In this document: in pieces, positions 18,477 through 28,275 of the stretch
Layout: each line of letters starts with the position of its first letter
Position numbering within the stretch: position 1 is the first letter of the stretch
Made by a program: the position numbers and the translations under genes
Source: Chromatiaceae bacterium
GTDB lineage: Bacteria; Pseudomonadota; Gammaproteobacteria; Chromatiales; Chromatiaceae
Length of the DNA stretch: 36,565 nt
NCBI GenBank assembly: GCA_024639005.1
Contig: JAHEJD010000016.1
Location: forward strand, 1-36,565
Reading direction: 5' to 3'
Notes under the pieces: generated by a model
The model's input: the letters and a program-made list of their open reading frames with translations, nothing else
What the model was told of the DNA's origin: nothing
The model's database searches: none

Positions 18477-18806
18477 GCGCTTATCGCCTCCTGGTACTGC
18501 TTGAGTTGAATGCCGGCCGGGCGCCGACAAGACGCCAGTGGCCGCAGGTAAAGAAATCCATGAAATTGTGCACTGCAGCAAACGTGCCTGCATTGAGAAA
18601 TCGCATGCAATGCGCTGAAACAATGAAGGAAACACGGATTTCCAGAATGGTTGCCGGGATCTATCGTCGCGGTAAGCTGCCCTGCGAATCCGCGCCTGCT
18701 GCGCCGATTTCCCGAAAACCATCGCTACTGCGTTAGCGGCCGGTCGACCCGGCTGCTTTACTCGCCATGCGCTGATCCCCGAAATCTTCTTGCAGGTTGA
18801 GCCCCC
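18477..18806. other. Gene-poor spacer between the hypothetical membrane gene and the LrgB-like gene
   Basis: No convincing gene lies here. The only long reading is the unsupported 5' extension of the minus-strand ORF that begins at 18476. The AGGAGG ribosome site for that gene is at its left end, and a short inverted repeat GCATTG (18590-18595) / CAATGC (18608-18613) lies mid-spacer. I see no clear terminator or RNA. Confidence 0.5.
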
Positions 18807-19370
18807 TCAGAGCCGCAGCCAATCCAGCAGTCCTGGCAGCAGGGCGGCGCTAAACAGCGCCGACAACGCCATCGCGAGGCCCGAAAACGCGCCCATCCGG
18901 GGGCTGACCTGAAATGCCCGTGCGGTGCCGATGCCGTGGGCCGTCACGCCCATGGCGATGCCCTTGACGCTGTCATCGCGGATGCGAAGCAAGGAAAACA
19001 ACCCGGCACCGAGCACGGCGCCGAGGATACCCGTGGCCACCACCAATACTGCCGTCAAGGACGGCAGGCCGCCCAACTGATCGGAGATACCCATCGCGAC
19101 CGGCGCCGTCACCGATTTGGGGGCCAGCGATATCTGCGTAAGCGCAGTGGCGCCCATCAAGCCCGCAATGACGATTGAGCTCAGAGCGCCCACCAAGACC
19201 GCTATGACAACGGTGACAAGGACCGGCAGCCAAAGCCTTTTCAGCTGGGACAGCTGTTGATAGAGCGGGACCGCCAGAGCGACGGTTGCGGGACCGAGTA
19301 GAAAATGCACGCCGACCTCACCCACCAGCTGGTAGACAAGCAAAATGGTCAGGCCGTAGATAACGTTCAT
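18807..19370 (-). CDS. LrgB/CidB-family membrane protein, apparently an LrgA'-LrgB fusion by deletion
   Basis: The 187-residue product from ATG 19370 matches LrgB-type proteins (implicated in murein hydrolase control or metabolite export) from HFLLGPATVALAVPLYQQL onward, including ISLAPKSVTAPVAMGISDQL, GGLPSLTAVLVV, GILGAVLGAGLFSLLRIRD and GVTAHGIGTARAFQ. About 60 residues with the first membrane helices of LrgB (E. coli YohK is about 231 aa) are missing. What precedes instead, IYGLTILLVYQLVGEVGV, looks like the N-terminus of an LrgA protein, the usual upstream partner. An in-frame deletion joining lrgA codon ~20 to lrgB codon ~60 would explain this. The start has no strong ribosome site; ATG 19445 is possible but would overlap the acnB terminator. 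Function may be lost. Confidence 0.75.
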   Translation of the reverse strand: MNVIYGLTILLVYQLVGEVGVHFLLGPATVALAVPLYQQLSQLKRLWLPVLVTVVIAVLVGALSSIVIAGLMGATALTQISLAPKSVTAPVAMGISDQLGGLPSLTAVLVVATGILGAVLGAGLFSLLRIRDDSVKGIAMGVTAHGIGTARAFQVSPRMGAFSGLAMALSALFSAALLPGLLDWLRL

Positions 19371-19441
19371 GTACCGTGCACCGTGCAGACCTCGAACCAG
19401 GCGTTCAAGATACTGCAGAGCGAGATGGCATGGTCGGGCAG

Positions 19442-19470
19442 ACAAACTCCCCGGCCTCTCGACCGGGGAG
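19442..19470 (-). terminator. Probable intrinsic terminator of acnB
   Basis: CTCCCCGG (19447-19454) and CCGGGGAG (19463-19470) form an 8-bp GC-rich stem with an 8-nt loop. On the minus strand it is followed by TTTGT. It lies 9 nt beyond the acnB stop codon. Confidence 0.6.
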
Positions 19471-19478
19471 GCTCGACT

Positions 19479-22082
19479 TCACATAGCCAGCTTGAGCACC
19501 ACTTCCTGTCCGCGTTTCGCCGATTCGACAAACGCCGGCATTTTGTCGAAGTTCATGTAGCGATAGATCTCGGGCGCCATGCTGTCTATCTTCGTCGCAT
19601 AGGCCATATATTCTTCGACCGTCGGCAGCCTGCCCATCACTGCGGTAATCGCCGCCAACTCGGCAGAGGCAAGGTACACATTGGCCCCCTGCCCCAGCCG
19701 GTTGGGGAAGTTGCGAGTCGAGGTCGAGACCACGCTCGAGTTGGCCGCGACCCGTGCCTGGTTGCCCATGCACAATGAACAGCCCGGCATTTCGGTGCGC
19801 GCGCCGGATGTGGCGAAGATGTTGTAGTAGCCCTCTTCCATCAACTGGTGCTCGTCCATCTTTGTCGGCGGCGCGATCCACAATCGGGTCGGGATTACCT
19901 CACCGGCCGCCTGCAGCAATTTGCCGGCGGCGCGGAAATGTCCAATGTTGGTCATGCACGAACCGATAAACACCTCATCGATCTTGTCGCCAGCGACCTC
20001 GGACAGCGGCTTCACGTCGTCCGGATCGTTCGGACAGGCGAGCAGCGGCTCGGTTATCTTGGACATGTCGATCTCGATCACCTCGGCGTACTCCGCATCC
20101 GCGTCGGCTCGCATCAGCGTCGGATTCGCGAGCCACTCCTCCATCGCGCGGGCGCGCCGCTCGAGCGTGCGGACATCCTGGTAGCCATTGTCGATCATCC
20201 AGCGCAGCATCACGACGTTTGAACGCAGGTACTCGGCGACCGATTCCTCGGACAGGTCGATGGTACAGCCGCCGGCGGACCGTTCGGCCGAGGCGTCGGA
20301 CAGCTCGAAGGCCTGCTCCACGGTCAGGTTAGGCAGGCCCTGAATCTCTAGAATCCGGCCGTTGTACACGTTCTTCTTGCCCTTTTTCTCCAGCGTCAGC
20401 AGACCGCGCTGGATCGCAGCGTAGGGGATCGCGTTGACCAGATCGCGCAGCGTGATCCCCGGCTGCATCTCGCCGGTGAACCTGACCAGCACGGATTCCG
20501 GCATGTCCAGCGGTATCACGCCGAGCGCTGCACCGAAAGCGACTAGCCCGGAGCCGGCCGGGAACGAGATGCCAAGCGGGAAACGCGTGTGCGAATCGCC
20601 GCCGGTGCCGACCTGGTCGGGCAGCAGCATACGGTTGAGCCAGCTGTGAATGATGCCGTCGCCCGGGCGCAACGAGACGCCGCCACGCGTCTGGATAAAG
20701 TCCGGCAGAGAATGCTGGGTGTTGATGTCGACCGGCTTCGGATAGGCCGCGGTGTGACAGAAGGACTGCATCACCAGGTCGGCGGAAAAGCCGAGGCAGG
20801 CAAGTTCCTTGAGCTCGTCGCGGGTCATCGGACCGGTGGTGTCCTGGCTGCCGACCGTGCTCATGCGCGGCTCGCAATAGGTGCCCGAGCGGATGCCGGC
20901 GACGCCGCAGGCCTTGCCAACCATCTTCTGCGCCAGCGTGAAACCCTTGCCGCTGTCTTCCGGATCGACCGGGCGGCGGAAGACCTCGCTGTGACCGAGA
21001 CCCAGCGACTCACGCGCCTTGGCGGTCAGGCTGCGGCCGATGATCAACGGGATGCGCCCCCCGGCCTGCGCCTCGTCGAGCAGCACCTGAGTCTTCAGCG
21101 AAAACGCGCTGATGACCTTGCCGGATTCATCCTCGATCGTACCCGCGTAGGGCTTGATCACGATCGCATCGCCCATGTTCAGGTTATCGACCGGGCACTC
21201 GATCGGCAGCGCACCAGAGTCCTCGACGGTATTGAAGAAAATCGGCGCGATCTTGCCACCGAGCACCACGCCACCCGCCCGCTTGTTGGGCACGAACGGG
21301 ATATCATGGCCCATGTGCCACAGCACCGAGTTGGTGGCCGACTTACGCGACGAGCCGGTACCGACCACGTCACCGACATAGGCCAATGGTAGCCCCTTCC
21401 GCTTGAGTGCCTCGATCGTCGTCATCGGTCCGACCTTGCCGGCATCATCCGGTTCAATGCCGTCGCGCCCGTTCTTCAGCATCGCCAGCGCATGCAGCGG
21501 TATATCTGGTCGCGACCAGGCGTCCTGGGCCGGCGACAGATCGTCGGTATTGGTCTCGCCGGTCACTTTGAAAACGGTCAGTTTGATCTCTGCCGGCACC
21601 TTTGGCTTGCGCGTGAACCATTCGGCCTCTGCCCACGACTGGATCACTGCCTTGGCGTTGGCGTTACCGGCCCCGGCCTTCTCCTCGACGTCGTGAAAGG
21701 CATCGAACATCAGCAGAGTGAACTTCAGCTGCTCGGCCGCCAGTTCGCCCAGTTCGGGATCGTCGAGCAAGGCGATCAGCGGTTGAATGTTGTAGCCGCC
21801 CAGCATGGTCCCCAACAGCTCGATCGCCTGGCGCCTGTCGATCAGCGGCGATGCAGCGTCACCCTGGGCAACCGCGGCCAGGAAGCCCGCCTTCACGTAG
21901 GCCGCCTCATCGACACCCGGCGGCACGCGGTCGGTCAGCAGCTCGACCAGGGCCTGCTCCTCGCCAGCCGGCGGGGTCTTCAACAGTGCGACCAGCTCGT
22001 TGACCTGCTCGGCGCTCAGCGGCAGCGGCAGGATGCCCTGGGCGGCGCGTTCTTCGACATGTTTACGGTAGGCTTCGAGCAT
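19479..22082 (-). CDS. acnB: Bifunctional aconitate hydratase 2 / 2-methylisocitrate dehydratase
   Basis: An 867-residue [4Fe-4S] enzyme of the TCA cycle converting citrate to isocitrate, also able to act in the methylcitrate cycle. The N-terminal HEAT-like domain ([20 protein letters not shown]) is diagnostic of the AcnB type, followed by the swivel domain ([21 protein letters not shown]) and catalytic domains 1-3. Cluster-ligand cysteines are visible in [17 protein letters not shown] and [33 protein letters not shown] is the substrate/cluster region. Full length, with no defects. It is transcribed divergently from a LysR regulator and followed by a hairpin terminator. Confidence 0.98.
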   Translation of the reverse strand: MLEAYRKHVEERAAQGILPLPLSAEQVNELVALLKTPPAGEEQALVELLTDRVPPGVDEAAYVKAGFLAAVAQGDAASPLIDRRQAIELLGTMLGGYNIQPLIALLDDPELGELAAEQLKFTLLMFDAFHDVEEKAGAGNANAKAVIQSWAEAEWFTRKPKVPAEIKLTVFKVTGETNTDDLSPAQDAWSRPDIPLHALAMLKNGRDGIEPDDAGKVGPMTTIEALKRKGLPLAYVGDVVGTGSSRKSATNSVLWHMGHDIPFVPNKRAGGVVLGGKIAPIFFNTVEDSGALPIECPVDNLNMGDAIVIKPYAGTIEDESGKVISAFSLKTQVLLDEAQAGGRIPLIIGRSLTAKARESLGLGHSEVFRRPVDPEDSGKGFTLAQKMVGKACGVAGIRSGTYCEPRMSTVGSQDTTGPMTRDELKELACLGFSADLVMQSFCHTAAYPKPVDINTQHSLPDFIQTRGGVSLRPGDGIIHSWLNRMLLPDQVGTGGDSHTRFPLGISFPAGSGLVAFGAALGVIPLDMPESVLVRFTGEMQPGITLRDLVNAIPYAAIQRGLLTLEKKGKKNVYNGRILEIQGLPNLTVEQAFELSDASAERSAGGCTIDLSEESVAEYLRSNVVMLRWMIDNGYQDVRTLERRARAMEEWLANPTLMRADADAEYAEVIEIDMSKITEPLLACPNDPDDVKPLSEVAGDKIDEVFIGSCMTNIGHFRAAGKLLQAAGEVIPTRLWIAPPTKMDEHQLMEEGYYNIFATSGARTEMPGCSLCMGNQARVAANSSVVSTSTRNFPNRLGQGANVYLASAELAAITAVMGRLPTVEEYMAYATKIDSMAPEIYRYMNFDKMPAFVESAKRGQEVVLKLAM

Positions 22083-22241
22083 GCTGGGACCTCATTGGCT
22101 AACCAAAGAATGACTGCCGCGGCTGGGAAGCGGCGGCCTAGCGGGGTCATAGTACGGACCACCGCGGGCGAGGGGCGAATCAACGTATGGCCTGAACGCG
22201 GTTCAAAATAGCAAAGCGAAAACCATACGTACAATGGATAC

Positions 22242-22274
22242 TTTGCATGTATAACATGTTATTTTTGCATGTAT
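22242..22274. promoter_or_regulatory. Palindrome flanked by direct repeats upstream of lysR / acnB
   Basis: TTTGCATGTAT occurs at 22242-22252 and 22264-22274, a 22-bp period (about two helical turns). Between and partly overlapping them is the perfect 12-bp palindrome ATAACATGTTAT (22251-22262). The right repeat covers the lysR start codon. The arrangement suggests an operator, possibly for autoregulation by the LysR protein, in the AT-rich part of the intergenic region shared with acnB. Confidence 0.6.
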
Positions 22275-23148
22275 GGACCTATCCCTGATCCGCTCCTTCC
22301 TCGCCGTCGCCGAGTCCGGCGCGATCACGGAGGCCGCCGAGCAGATCGGTATCACCCAACCCGCCCTGTCGCGCCGTATCCAGCAATTGGAGCATCATCT
22401 GGGCGTCGCACTCCTGACACGGGGCCGCAAAGGCGCCGTACTGACCGAGATCGGCCGACTTGTGCAATCCGAGGCCCAGGCCATCGTCGCGCGTTATGAG
22501 CATATGCGCGAGATCGTGTCCGATCATCAGCGTCTGGCGGCCGGGAGCGTGCGCATCGGCGGCGGCGCGACCGCGGTGTCTTTTATTCTGCCAGAGGCGA
22601 TCGCCGCATTTCAGGCGACGCACCCACAGGTGCGATTCCAGATGCGCGAGGCCGGGAGCACCGAGATCGCCGCGGACGTCGTGGCCGGACACCTAGAGTT
22701 GGGCGTCGTCACGCTGCCGGTGCGCGACCGTGAACTCCATGTCACGCCATTGACCACCGACCGCATCGTGCTCGTCGCCCGACGCGATCATCCACTGGTG
22801 CAACGCCGCCGGGTGCGTATCCAGGACCTTGCAGACCAGGCGTTCGTCGCCTTCGAGGCCGGCAGTGCCTTGCGCCAGATAATCGACAGCAAGCTGCGCG
22901 ATGCGGGGGTCGAGGTCAAAGTGGTCATGGAGCTGCGATCGATCCCCGCTATCCTGCGGATGGTGTCGACGACCGGGAATCTGGCCTTTGTCAGTCAGCT
23001 CGGTATGCCGCGGGAGGGCGACGTCGTATCGCTGCCGGTACAGGGTCTGCGCATTGAACGTCGCCTGGCCGTGATCGCAAGACGCGCAGCCATACTCTCC
23101 CCGGCGGCAGACGCCTTCGCGCAGCGCCTGCATGCCCTGCACGGCTGA
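22273..23148 (+). CDS. LysR-family transcriptional regulator
   Basis: A 291-residue LTTR. The N-terminal winged helix-turn-helix spans about 1-60: DLSLIRSFLAVAESGAITEA, then EQIGITQPALSRRIQQLE with the recognition helix, then LGVALLTRGRKGAVLTEIGR. The periplasmic-binding-protein-like effector domain follows from about 90 (GSVRIGGGATAVSFILPEAI). The effector is not deducible. It is divergent from acnB and 177 nt upstream of acs, so control of acetate or TCA genes is a reasonable inference. The start codon falls inside the right-hand TTTGCATGTAT repeat, and no classical ribosome site is visible, so translation may be weak or coupled to protein binding. Confidence 0.94.
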   Translation: MDLSLIRSFLAVAESGAITEAAEQIGITQPALSRRIQQLEHHLGVALLTRGRKGAVLTEIGRLVQSEAQAIVARYEHMREIVSDHQRLAAGSVRIGGGATAVSFILPEAIAAFQATHPQVRFQMREAGSTEIAADVVAGHLELGVVTLPVRDRELHVTPLTTDRIVLVARRDHPLVQRRRVRIQDLADQAFVAFEAGSALRQIIDSKLRDAGVEVKVVMELRSIPAILRMVSTTGNLAFVSQLGMPREGDVVSLPVQGLRIERRLAVIARRAAILSPAADAFAQRLHALHG

Positions 23149-23191
23149 GCCGCCCTGTCCTTTCGATATGCGAGCCAGCACAAAAGGCGTA

Positions 23192-23277
23192 GTATCGACG
23201 GCGCGAAAACCTGACGTGGAATGCTCATCATTTAGCGCTTTAATGCCAGATGAGTTGACAGGTTTTTCGCTCGATAC
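23192..23277 (+). promoter_or_regulatory. Long nested inverted repeat in the acs leader
   Basis: The arm 23192-23213 (GTATCGA...GAAAACCTG) pairs with 23259-23277 (CAGGTTTTT CGCTCGATAC) over about 18 base pairs with two small bulges. Inside it, CTCATC (23224-23229) pairs with GATGAG (23249-23254) around the palindromic AGCGCT. It lies between lysR and acs, about 50 nt before the acs ATG. It could be a terminator for lysR (CAGGTTTTT at the 3' arm), a cis-regulatory RNA structure, or a protein-binding region. Confidence 0.5.
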
Positions 23278-23325
23278 CAACAATGATCGGATAATTTAGA
23301 AATACACATTCCTGGAGGAGGAGCC

Positions 23326-25272
<1,947 letters not shown>

Positions 25273-25299
25273 ACCCCAGCGACGCGGTTGCGCTCGATG

Positions 25300-25323
25300 A
25301 GCCCCGGCCCAGTGCCGGGCTTG
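25300..25323. terminator. Weak hairpin between convergent acs and tonB
   Basis: GCCCCGGC (25301-25308) can pair with GCCGGGC (25314-25320) around a short CCAGT loop, with one bulged C. It lies in the 65-nt gap between the convergent acs and tonB ends and is followed by TTGTCC, so termination is plausible but weak. Confidence 0.4.
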
Positions 25324-25337
25324 TCCGTTGCAAGAGA

Positions 25338-26105
25338 CTATCCGCTGAGATGGAACGCGATGGGTACCGTGATCGACCAGGCATCGCGGGCCAGGGCCTG
25401 GGGGATGGGCTGAAACGGGGAGATACGCCGCAAGGTCTTCAGCGCGGCCTCATCCAGGCGACGCGAACCCGAAGACTCGGTGACCGTGATATCGGTTAGT
25501 TCGCCGGTCTTGCGAATCACGAAGCTGACCACGACCCTACCCTCTTCACCGCGGCGCCGCGACACACGCGGGTAGTACTTACGGCGATCGATGCTTGCCG
25601 CCAGGGCCGCCAGATAGTGCTGTCTCTGCTGTGCATCGGCGGCCGGCGCCGTGGATTGCACTGGCTCGATCGGCGCAGCCCTCGCCATGCTCACGGCTCG
25701 TTCCGCCTCCGGCTCCGGCTGCGCCTCCCGCTGGGCAGACTCGCGCACCTTGGAGGTCGGCCGGGGACTGTCCACCCGCCCGGCAACCTGTCGCTGCGGC
25801 CTGGGCTGCACGTGTCTGGTTCTTTCTGCAAGGCCCGCGGCGTCAACGGCCGGCTGTTCGACGGGTTTCACGACCCGCGGCCGCTCGGGCTCGACTGCGG
25901 CCGATGCGGGCACTGTATCCTCGACAGGGGAACGTTCGACAGCTGCCGGCTGCGACGGCTGCAATACCGTCAGCCGCAGCGTGAGCGGACTGGCCTGTTG
26001 CGCGATTGTTGGCACCGGCGCACGCCAAGACAGCGACAATACTGCAGCCACGGCCAGATGGACTGACATCGAGATCAACAGCGCGATGCGCAGCGACGTT
26101 GTCAC
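25338..26105 (-). CDS. tonB: TonB family energy transducer
   Basis: A 255-residue inner-membrane protein that transmits proton-motive force to outer-membrane TonB-dependent receptors. The N-terminal anchor is LRIALLISMSVHLAVAAVLSL, with the usual Ser/His-type anchor residues. A Pro/Glu/Arg-rich periplasmic spacer follows (about 45-165). The C-terminal domain has YYPRVSRRRGEEGRVVVSF, VTESSGSRRLDEAALKTL and FQPIPQALARD, typical of TonB. The start is GTG (26105-26103) with no clear ribosome site. No exbB, exbD or receptor gene is nearby, which is unusual. A strong terminator of the upstream gene lies only about 20 nt before this start. Confidence 0.92.
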   Translation of the reverse strand: MTTSLRIALLISMSVHLAVAAVLSLSWRAPVPTIAQQASPLTLRLTVLQPSQPAAVERSPVEDTVPASAAVEPERPRVVKPVEQPAVDAAGLAERTRHVQPRPQRQVAGRVDSPRPTSKVRESAQREAQPEPEAERAVSMARAAPIEPVQSTAPAADAQQRQHYLAALAASIDRRKYYPRVSRRRGEEGRVVVSFVIRKTGELTDITVTESSGSRRLDEAALKTLRRISPFQPIPQALARDAWSITVPIAFHLSG

Positions 26106-26125
26106 CAGGGTTCACACGGCATTCA

Positions 26126-26150
26126 GCAAAAACCCCGCCGCGGCGGGGTT
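26126..26150 (-). terminator. Strong intrinsic terminator after the PYGG-repeat gene
   Basis: AACCCCGCCGCGGCGGGGTT (26131-26150) is a perfect 20-bp palindrome followed on the minus strand by TTTTTG, a textbook rho-independent terminator for the gene at 26173-26757. It sits about 20 nt before the tonB start, so tonB probably depends on read-through or a promoter inside this region. Confidence 0.85.
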
Positions 26151-26172
26151 GCTCGAGATCCGTCGGGCAGAC

Positions 26173-26757
26173 TCAATTGAAGGTAAAATTGTCGCGCATG
26201 ATGGTGGGCGCACGCCGCGCGTTCTTTTCAAACTCGTCGCCGACGTCGATCGGGTTCGGGATATCGATGGTCGGCGCCTTCCAGCCTGGCGGCACGCGAC
26301 CCATGCGGGAGGGTGCATTCATCATATCGTCCCAGGCGTCAGACATACCGTCTTGCGGGTCGTGAGGGTTCATCCACGTCTGCGGACCACGTCCCCAGAC
26401 GCGCGGGCGCATCGGATTGAAGCTGTCGGGCCGCGACATGTCGAAGCTCTGCATGAACGGCATCCCGCGCATGGGGCTGCCACCACCACCACCGAAGGGA
26501 CCGTTGTTGAACGGGCCGCCGCCGTAGGGACCCCCACCATAGGGACTTCCACCATAGGGACCCCCACCATAGGGACCGCCGCCGTAGGGACCGCGATTGT
26601 AGGGTCCGCCGCGGTAGGGGGCCGGACCCGGACCGTAGGCAGGCGCACCGTAGGGGGCAGCGCCAGCTTGCGGGGCCGCAGGGGCTGCCTCTTGTGCCGC
26701 GGCGATCTGACTACCCGCCAACAGCAAAGACGCCACCAAGACACGATAATTCGCCAT
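26173..26757 (-). CDS. Secreted Gly/Pro/Tyr-rich repeat protein (PYGG repeats)
   Basis: A 194-residue protein with a Sec signal peptide (VLVASLLLAGSQIAAAQ, cleavage near AAAQ-EAA). The mature N-terminal part is low complexity with tandem PYGGG units about 5 residues long (15 bp at DNA level, around 26515-26640), leading into FNNGPFGGGGGSP. The C-terminal half is not repetitive: FMQSFDMSRPDSFNPMRP, then WMNPHDPQDGMSDAWDDMM and IDIPNPIDVGDEFEKNARR. The composition recalls sulfur globule proteins of Chromatiaceae and other Gly/Tyr-rich envelope proteins, but I cannot assign homology. The ribosome site GAGGAG precedes the ATG and a strong terminator follows, so it is likely a monocistronic, well expressed gene. 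Confidence 0.85.
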   Translation of the reverse strand: MANYRVLVASLLLAGSQIAAAQEAAPAAPQAGAAPYGAPAYGPGPAPYRGGPYNRGPYGGGPYGGGPYGGSPYGGGPYGGGPFNNGPFGGGGGSPMRGMPFMQSFDMSRPDSFNPMRPRVWGRGPQTWMNPHDPQDGMSDAWDDMMNAPSRMGRVPPGWKAPTIDIPNPIDVGDEFEKNARRAPTIMRDNFTFN

Positions 26758-26908
26758 GAAGATCTCCTCAATGTTGTATCTATTGCTGTGCAGCGCACCG
26801 CGCCCACGTGCAGTATAGATAATCGATGGGCTCAGAGGAATTTCGCGGCATCCAGCGTGCTGTATGGAACCAGCCCGGTCCCATCCTTAGAGCGTTTAAC
26901 GTTATATA

Positions 26909-26937
26909 AGAGTACGCTAATTTACATTCCAGGTCAA
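26909..26937 (-). promoter_or_regulatory. Candidate promoter of the PYGG-repeat gene
   Basis: The minus strand reads TTGACC (26937-26932), a 17-nt spacer and TACTCT (26914-26909) in the AT-rich part of the 267-nt interval before the gene at 26757. The -35 is good, the -10 only moderate. The rest of the interval shows no gene. Confidence 0.4.
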
Positions 26938-27024
26938 GGTCGGTGTCGCCTGCCAAGCACTCGACGCAGGTTGCGTCGGCCGGGCTTATGCCATCGCCCA
27001 GCGCCCTCCCACACCCTTTTGCAA

Positions 27025-28206
27025 TCAGGCCATACCGCACCGCAGATCGGCACAGATATCATCGAGGGCCTCCAGCCCCACCGCGATCCGGATCAGGCCG
27101 TCGCTGATCCCGGCAGCCGCGCGCTGTTCGGCGCTCAAACGCCCGTGGGTCGTGGTTGCCGGATGGGTGATGGTGGTCTTCACGTCGCCCAGATTCGCGG
27201 TAATCGATAGCATCCGTGTTGCGTCGATCAGCTGCCAGGCCCCCGCTCGGCCACCCTCGACCTCAAACGACACTATCCCGCCGGGCAGGCTCTGCTGCGC
27301 CTTTGCAAGCCTATGCTGCGGATGATCGGCCCGGCCCGGGTAATACACCCGGGTGACACCGGGTTGGGCAGCCAGCCAGTCCGCAAGCCGCTGGGCGCCG
27401 GCGGAGTGCGCATGCATGCGCAGGCTTAGCGTCTCCAGGCCTTTGAGAAAAATCCAGGCGGCAAAGGGGCTCATGGTCGGGCCCGTGGTCCGCAGGACGC
27501 CGTAGACCTCTTCGCCAACGCGCTTTTTGTCGCCTATTACGGCCCCGCCGACGGCCCTGCCCTGACCATCCAGATACTTGGTCGCGGAGTGGATCACGAT
27601 GTCTGCACCGAGTTCGAGTGGACGCTGCAGCGCCGGCGTACAAAAACAGTTGTCGACCACCAGTACACAGCCGTTCGCCTCGGCGAGCTTGGCCAATGCG
27701 CGGATATCGCCCAGCTCGGTCAGCGGATTGGACGGGGTCTCGACGAACAGCAGACGGGTGCGCGGCGTCACGCGTTTCTGCCAGTCTGACACGTCGCTCA
27801 GCGTCGCGTAGTCGGTAGTAATGCCGAATCGCGAGAGATACTTGTCGAACAACATCGTCGTGCTGCCGAAGATACTGCGCGAGCTGACGATATGATCTCC
27901 CTGGGCCAGCACGGCCATGCAGGTGGCCAGGATTGCGGACATCCCGGAGGCTGTGGCCACACAGGACTCGCCACCTTCGAGTGCGGCCAGGCGCTCCTCG
28001 AACACGCGCACCGTCGGGTTGGTGAAGCGCGAGTAGATATTGCCCGAGCTTTCGCCTGCGAATCTCGCGGCCGCTTCCGCCGCGCTACCGAACACAAAAC
28101 TGGAGGTGGCAAAGATCGGCTCGCTGTGCTCGCCCTCGCCGGTGCGGTGGTGACCGATCCGGATCCCAAGGGTCTCCTGCGCCCAATCCTCATGCTCTTT
28201 GTTCAC
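27025..28206 (-). CDS. metZ: O-succinylhomoserine sulfhydrylase
   Basis: A 393-residue PLP enzyme of the Cys/Met metabolism family that makes homocysteine directly from O-succinylhomoserine and sulfide. Markers are HSEPIFATSSFVFGSAAEAA, YSRFTNPTVRVFEERLAALEG, SGMSAILATCMAVL, the PLP-lysine segment VIHSATKYLDGQGRAVGG and SITANLGDVKTTITHPATTTH. I start at GTG 28206 because GGAGG lies about 7 nt upstream and the N-terminus then resembles Pseudomonas MetZ; a TTG at 28245 extends the frame without support. MetZ rather than MetB/MetC is suggested by the sequence and by its place after purF, as in Pseudomonas. Confidence 0.93.
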   Translation of the reverse strand: MNKEHEDWAQETLGIRIGHHRTGEGEHSEPIFATSSFVFGSAAEAAARFAGESSGNIYSRFTNPTVRVFEERLAALEGGESCVATASGMSAILATCMAVLAQGDHIVSSRSIFGSTTMLFDKYLSRFGITTDYATLSDVSDWQKRVTPRTRLLFVETPSNPLTELGDIRALAKLAEANGCVLVVDNCFCTPALQRPLELGADIVIHSATKYLDGQGRAVGGAVIGDKKRVGEEVYGVLRTTGPTMSPFAAWIFLKGLETLSLRMHAHSAGAQRLADWLAAQPGVTRVYYPGRADHPQHRLAKAQQSLPGGIVSFEVEGGRAGAWQLIDATRMLSITANLGDVKTTITHPATTTHGRLSAEQRAAAGISDGLIRIAVGLEALDDICADLRCGMA

Positions 28207-28275
28207 CGCATGTCCTCCGCTCACTGACTGATCTGCAGTGTCCAAGAAAAAAACCTGCCACTGCGGGACGGGCGA

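Noticed and set aside
25651-27210. 519-codon plus-strand ORF opposite tonB, the PYGG-repeat gene and metZ
   Set aside because: It spans three minus-strand genes and two intergenic regions including a strong terminator, and its repeats (GTPTIGTSTIGT) are the antisense of the PYGG units.
28246-28275. A run of seven T (minus strand) just after purF as a terminator
   Set aside because: No stable stem could be formed immediately before the T-run, so it is not called.
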